Shown: positions 5,422 to 6,959 of the stretch, piece by piece
How the letters are laid out: every line of letters starts with the position of its first letter
Position numbering within the stretch: position 1 is the first letter of the stretch
NCBI GenBank assembly: GCA_946530505.1
Contig: CAMNAD010000080.1
Span: 1-6,959 of the forward strand
Source of the DNA: an uncultured Bacteroidales bacterium
GTDB lineage: Bacteria > Bacteroidota > Bacteroidia > Bacteroidales > UBA932
Direction: 5' to 3'
Length of the DNA: 6,959 nucleotides
Notes under the pieces: model-generated
Databases searched by the model: none
What the model saw: the letters and a program-made list of their open reading frames with translations, nothing else
Told to the model about the DNA's origin: nothing
Position numbers and translations under genes: made by a program

Positions 5422-6818
5422 CCGCTCTTGCGACTGCGTTCGGCGGCGAAACCCATCACATGGCTTTCGATCGACACGTCGATGGTGCTGGAAAGCCTGG
5501 AGGGATCCTGATGCGCCACGGCTTCCACAAAGTCTCGAGCCAGCGCAAGGTCGCCTCCGCCGTGACCGGCGTCCTTGTATTCGGGAATGTCGGAAATCTT
5601 CTTGTCCCAGACCTGCTGCTTGCGGGTACGGAAGTCGGTCACTGTGAACTTGCTTCCGTCACCTTCCAGATAACCTGTGGTGCCCATGATACGGGTCCTG
5701 CGGCCTCCCCAGGGAGAGAATGCCTCCATGGAAAATGCTGCGGTGACGCCGTCCTCGAACACCATGTCCGAAACATAATGGTCCGGCTGGTCGTTGTCGC
5801 AATGATAGACGCAGCGGGCGTAGTTGTCGTATGCAGGGTCCTTGAGCTTGGCCATTATCGACTCAGTGTCGTTCTTGCCATGCAGGTCGAACACGTACAG
5901 GTGAGCCTTTTTCCTTGTGTAGATGTCGATCGCGGAATAAGGGCATGTGGCTTCGTGAGGGCATCCGTCCGTACATTTGAGCGGAGCGCCTTCCGGAGCG
6001 TTCTCCTTCTTGAAAAGGTGCAGGCCGCCGTCGGCGACTATGCTCTTGCATGGCTTGTCGATCAGCCAGCGCAGCATGTCGAGGTCGTGGCAGGACTTGG
6101 CGAGGATGATGGGCGTGGTTTCTTTCGATGAACGCCAGTTGCCGCGGACGTAGGAATGCGCCATATGGGCATACTGGATGGGCTCCATGTGCTGCACGCT
6201 GACTATATCTCCTATGGCTCCGCTGCGGAGCACCTCACGCATTGCAATGAAGTAGGGGGCATAGCGCAGCACATGGCATACTGCCACTATCCTGTTGTAC
6301 TTTTTTGCCTGTGCAAGGATTGCACGGCACTCCTTCTCTGTCTGTGCGCAAGGTTTCTCGAGCAGAACGTCGTATCCGAGTTCCAGAGCCTTCATGCAGG
6401 GCTCGAAGTGACGGTCGTCCGGAGTGGCAATCACCACTGCATCCGCCAGCTTCCGGCCCGAGGCGAATACCTCGCGGAAATGGCCGAATCGCATTTCCGG
6501 AGCAACACCGTGCTTGTCGGACAGGAACTTGAGCCTGTGATCGAGAATGTCGGAGACACCCACGATCTTCATGGCTTCAGGGAACAACTCTGCATATCTC
6601 GCATAAGTTTTACCGCGACTGCCGGCGCCGATGATGATGACGCTGACGGGTTTGTCGACATCAGCTCTCAGCGACCTGATGGGAAGGTTGATGCTGTTGA
6701 GGTCGTTCCCGGTATTCTCGGAGAGCCCCATGAAAGCCTTGGCGGACGAAGTCTGTCCGCTCAAGGCTGTTCCTGCGGCAAGGATGCCTGCCGATTTGAG
6801 AAAGTCCCTGCGTTTCAT
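5397..6818 (-). CDS. Tat-signal Gfo/Idh/MocA-family NAD(P)-dependent oxidoreductase
   Basis: A 473-residue protein of the Gfo/Idh/MocA family, which typically oxidises or reduces sugars, inositols and related compounds with a tightly held NAD(P). Residues 1-28 form a twin-arginine signal (KRRDFLKSAGILAAGTALSG), predicting export of the folded protein. The Rossmann fold starts at about 57: VSVIIIGAGSRGKTYA (58-73) with the nucleotide-binding glycines, VGVSD (86-90), then VVIATPDDRH (128-137). The family EKP motif is at 154-156 and the catalytic-region KSCHDLDML at 241-249. A Cys-rich insert (C282, C286, C292 in KCTDGCPHEATCPYSA) is known in some family members and may bind metal; C336 and C340 follow. 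EKP and the insert fit a dehydrogenase better than the related GH109 glycosidases. The substrate is unknown. It starts 5 nt after the ATPase K stop with no clear Shine-Dalgarno sequence, implying co-transcription, and converges on the mltD-like gene. Confidence 0.92.
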   Translation of the reverse strand: MKRRDFLKSAGILAAGTALSGQTSSAKAFMGLSENTGNDLNSINLPIRSLRADVDKPVSVIIIGAGSRGKTYARYAELFPEAMKIVGVSDILDHRLKFLSDKHGVAPEMRFGHFREVFASGRKLADAVVIATPDDRHFEPCMKALELGYDVLLEKPCAQTEKECRAILAQAKKYNRIVAVCHVLRYAPYFIAMREVLRSGAIGDIVSVQHMEPIQYAHMAHSYVRGNWRSSKETTPIILAKSCHDLDMLRWLIDKPCKSIVADGGLHLFKKENAPEGAPLKCTDGCPHEATCPYSAIDIYTRKKAHLYVFDLHGKNDTESIMAKLKDPAYDNYARCVYHCDNDQPDHYVSDMVFEDGVTAAFSMEAFSPWGGRRTRIMGTTGYLEGDGSKFTVTDFRTRKQQVWDKKISDIPEYKDAGHGGGDLALARDFVEAVAHQDPSRLSSTIDVSIESHVMGFAAERSRKSGKKEKVKV

Positions 6819-6823
6819 GGTAA

Positions 6824-6959
6824 TTATGCCATAAGGGCACCTACGAGGCCGAGAATTGCATAGAATTCAGGAAGAGCCGCATAGATGAGGGTCTGTACGA
6901 ATACGTTGTCGTGTCCTTGGCTGATACCTACGATACCGTTGGCGCAAACCTGGCCCTGA
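6824..6959 (-). CDS. ntpK: V/A-type ATP synthase subunit K (c-ring proteolipid), C-terminal 44 residues
   Basis: This partial gene is cut by the right edge and covers only the end of the protein. The 44 visible residues begin QGQVCANGIVGISQG, pass through VQTLIYAALPEFYAILGLVG and stop at ALMA. The segment matches the second hairpin of V/A-type ATPase proteolipids, which form the membrane rotor ring. The Glu in ALPEFYA (nt 6866-6868) is the essential ion-carrying carboxylate, and the protein ends right after the last transmembrane helix, as in Enterococcus NtpK. The first visible Gln lines up with the NtpK Gln that contacts sodium. K is usually the last gene of the Bacteroidota V-ATPase operon, so the other subunits are expected beyond the right edge. 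Family assignment is strong; ion specificity is inference. Confidence 0.88.
   Translation of the reverse strand, partial: QGQVCANGIVGISQGHDNVFVQTLIYAALPEFYAILGLVGALMA

Noticed and set aside
5460..6131. Plus-strand open frame of 223 codons opposite the oxidoreductase
   Set aside because: Antisense shadow of the Gfo/Idh/MocA gene, without a ribosome-binding site or recognisable domain.
5397..6818. Assignment of the oxidoreductase as a GH109 alpha-N-acetylgalactosaminidase
   Set aside because: GH109 shares the fold and often an export signal, but this protein has the EKP motif and a Cys-rich insert typical of dehydrogenase-type members. The distinction rests on memory of the families and is not absolute.
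1..6959. Defence system, CRISPR array, insertion sequence, tRNA or rRNA, replication origin
   Set aside because: No repeat arrays, transposase, conserved RNA sequences or DnaA-box clusters were seen. The window is core chromosomal genes with tight spacing. parAB is sometimes near oriC, but nothing here marks the origin itself.

Overview
The window looks like an ordinary chromosomal stretch of a fairly GC-rich member of the Bacteroidota, probably Bacteroidales. The evidence is the gene order (obg, a PAP2 phosphatase, parA, parB, a DUF5683 protein, then an MltD-like LysM transglycosylase), the Bacteroidota-restricted DUF5683 family, a candidate TAnnTTTG-type promoter element, mostly weak Shine-Dalgarno sequences, and a V/A-type ATPase proteolipid at the right edge. 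A Rikenellaceae/Alistipes-like source is possible but is only a guess from composition.

Left block, plus strand, 1-5394: six genes run head to tail with almost no spacers. They are the 3' part of obgE, a membrane PAP2 phosphatase (ATGA overlap with obgE), parA (13-nt gap), parB (overlaps parA), a secreted DUF5683 protein (TGATG overlap with parB), and a secreted lytic transglycosylase of the MltD type (5-nt gap). The block combines ribosome/GTPase control, lipid-phosphate recycling, chromosome segregation and peptidoglycan remodelling. The only AT-rich gap-like stretch is about 1400-1444, just before parA, where a separate promoter is plausible.

Right block, minus strand, 6959-5397: the last 44 codons of a V/A-type ATPase K (c-ring) subunit are followed after 5 nt by a Tat-type secreted Gfo/Idh/MocA oxidoreductase. 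This block converges on the mltD-like gene with only 2 nt between the stop codons.

The best lead is a perfect 16-bp palindrome, TATTGCACGTGCAATA, at 1362-1377. It lies inside the end of the PAP2 gene, 67 nt before parA. Its centre is the CACGTG core of the ParB site parS, while its outer arms (TATT...AATA) resemble the Noc-type site. It is a good candidate for a diverged parS or a parAB operator embedded in coding sequence. Second-tier observations are a duplicated PGxGQIYN...WKLP module in the DUF5683 protein, a Gln/Glu pair in the ATPase K fragment that hints at sodium coupling, and the oxidoreductase appended to the ATPase genes. I see no CRISPR array, insertion sequence, tRNA, rRNA or defence system, and every gene-free stretch is shorter than 20 nt.
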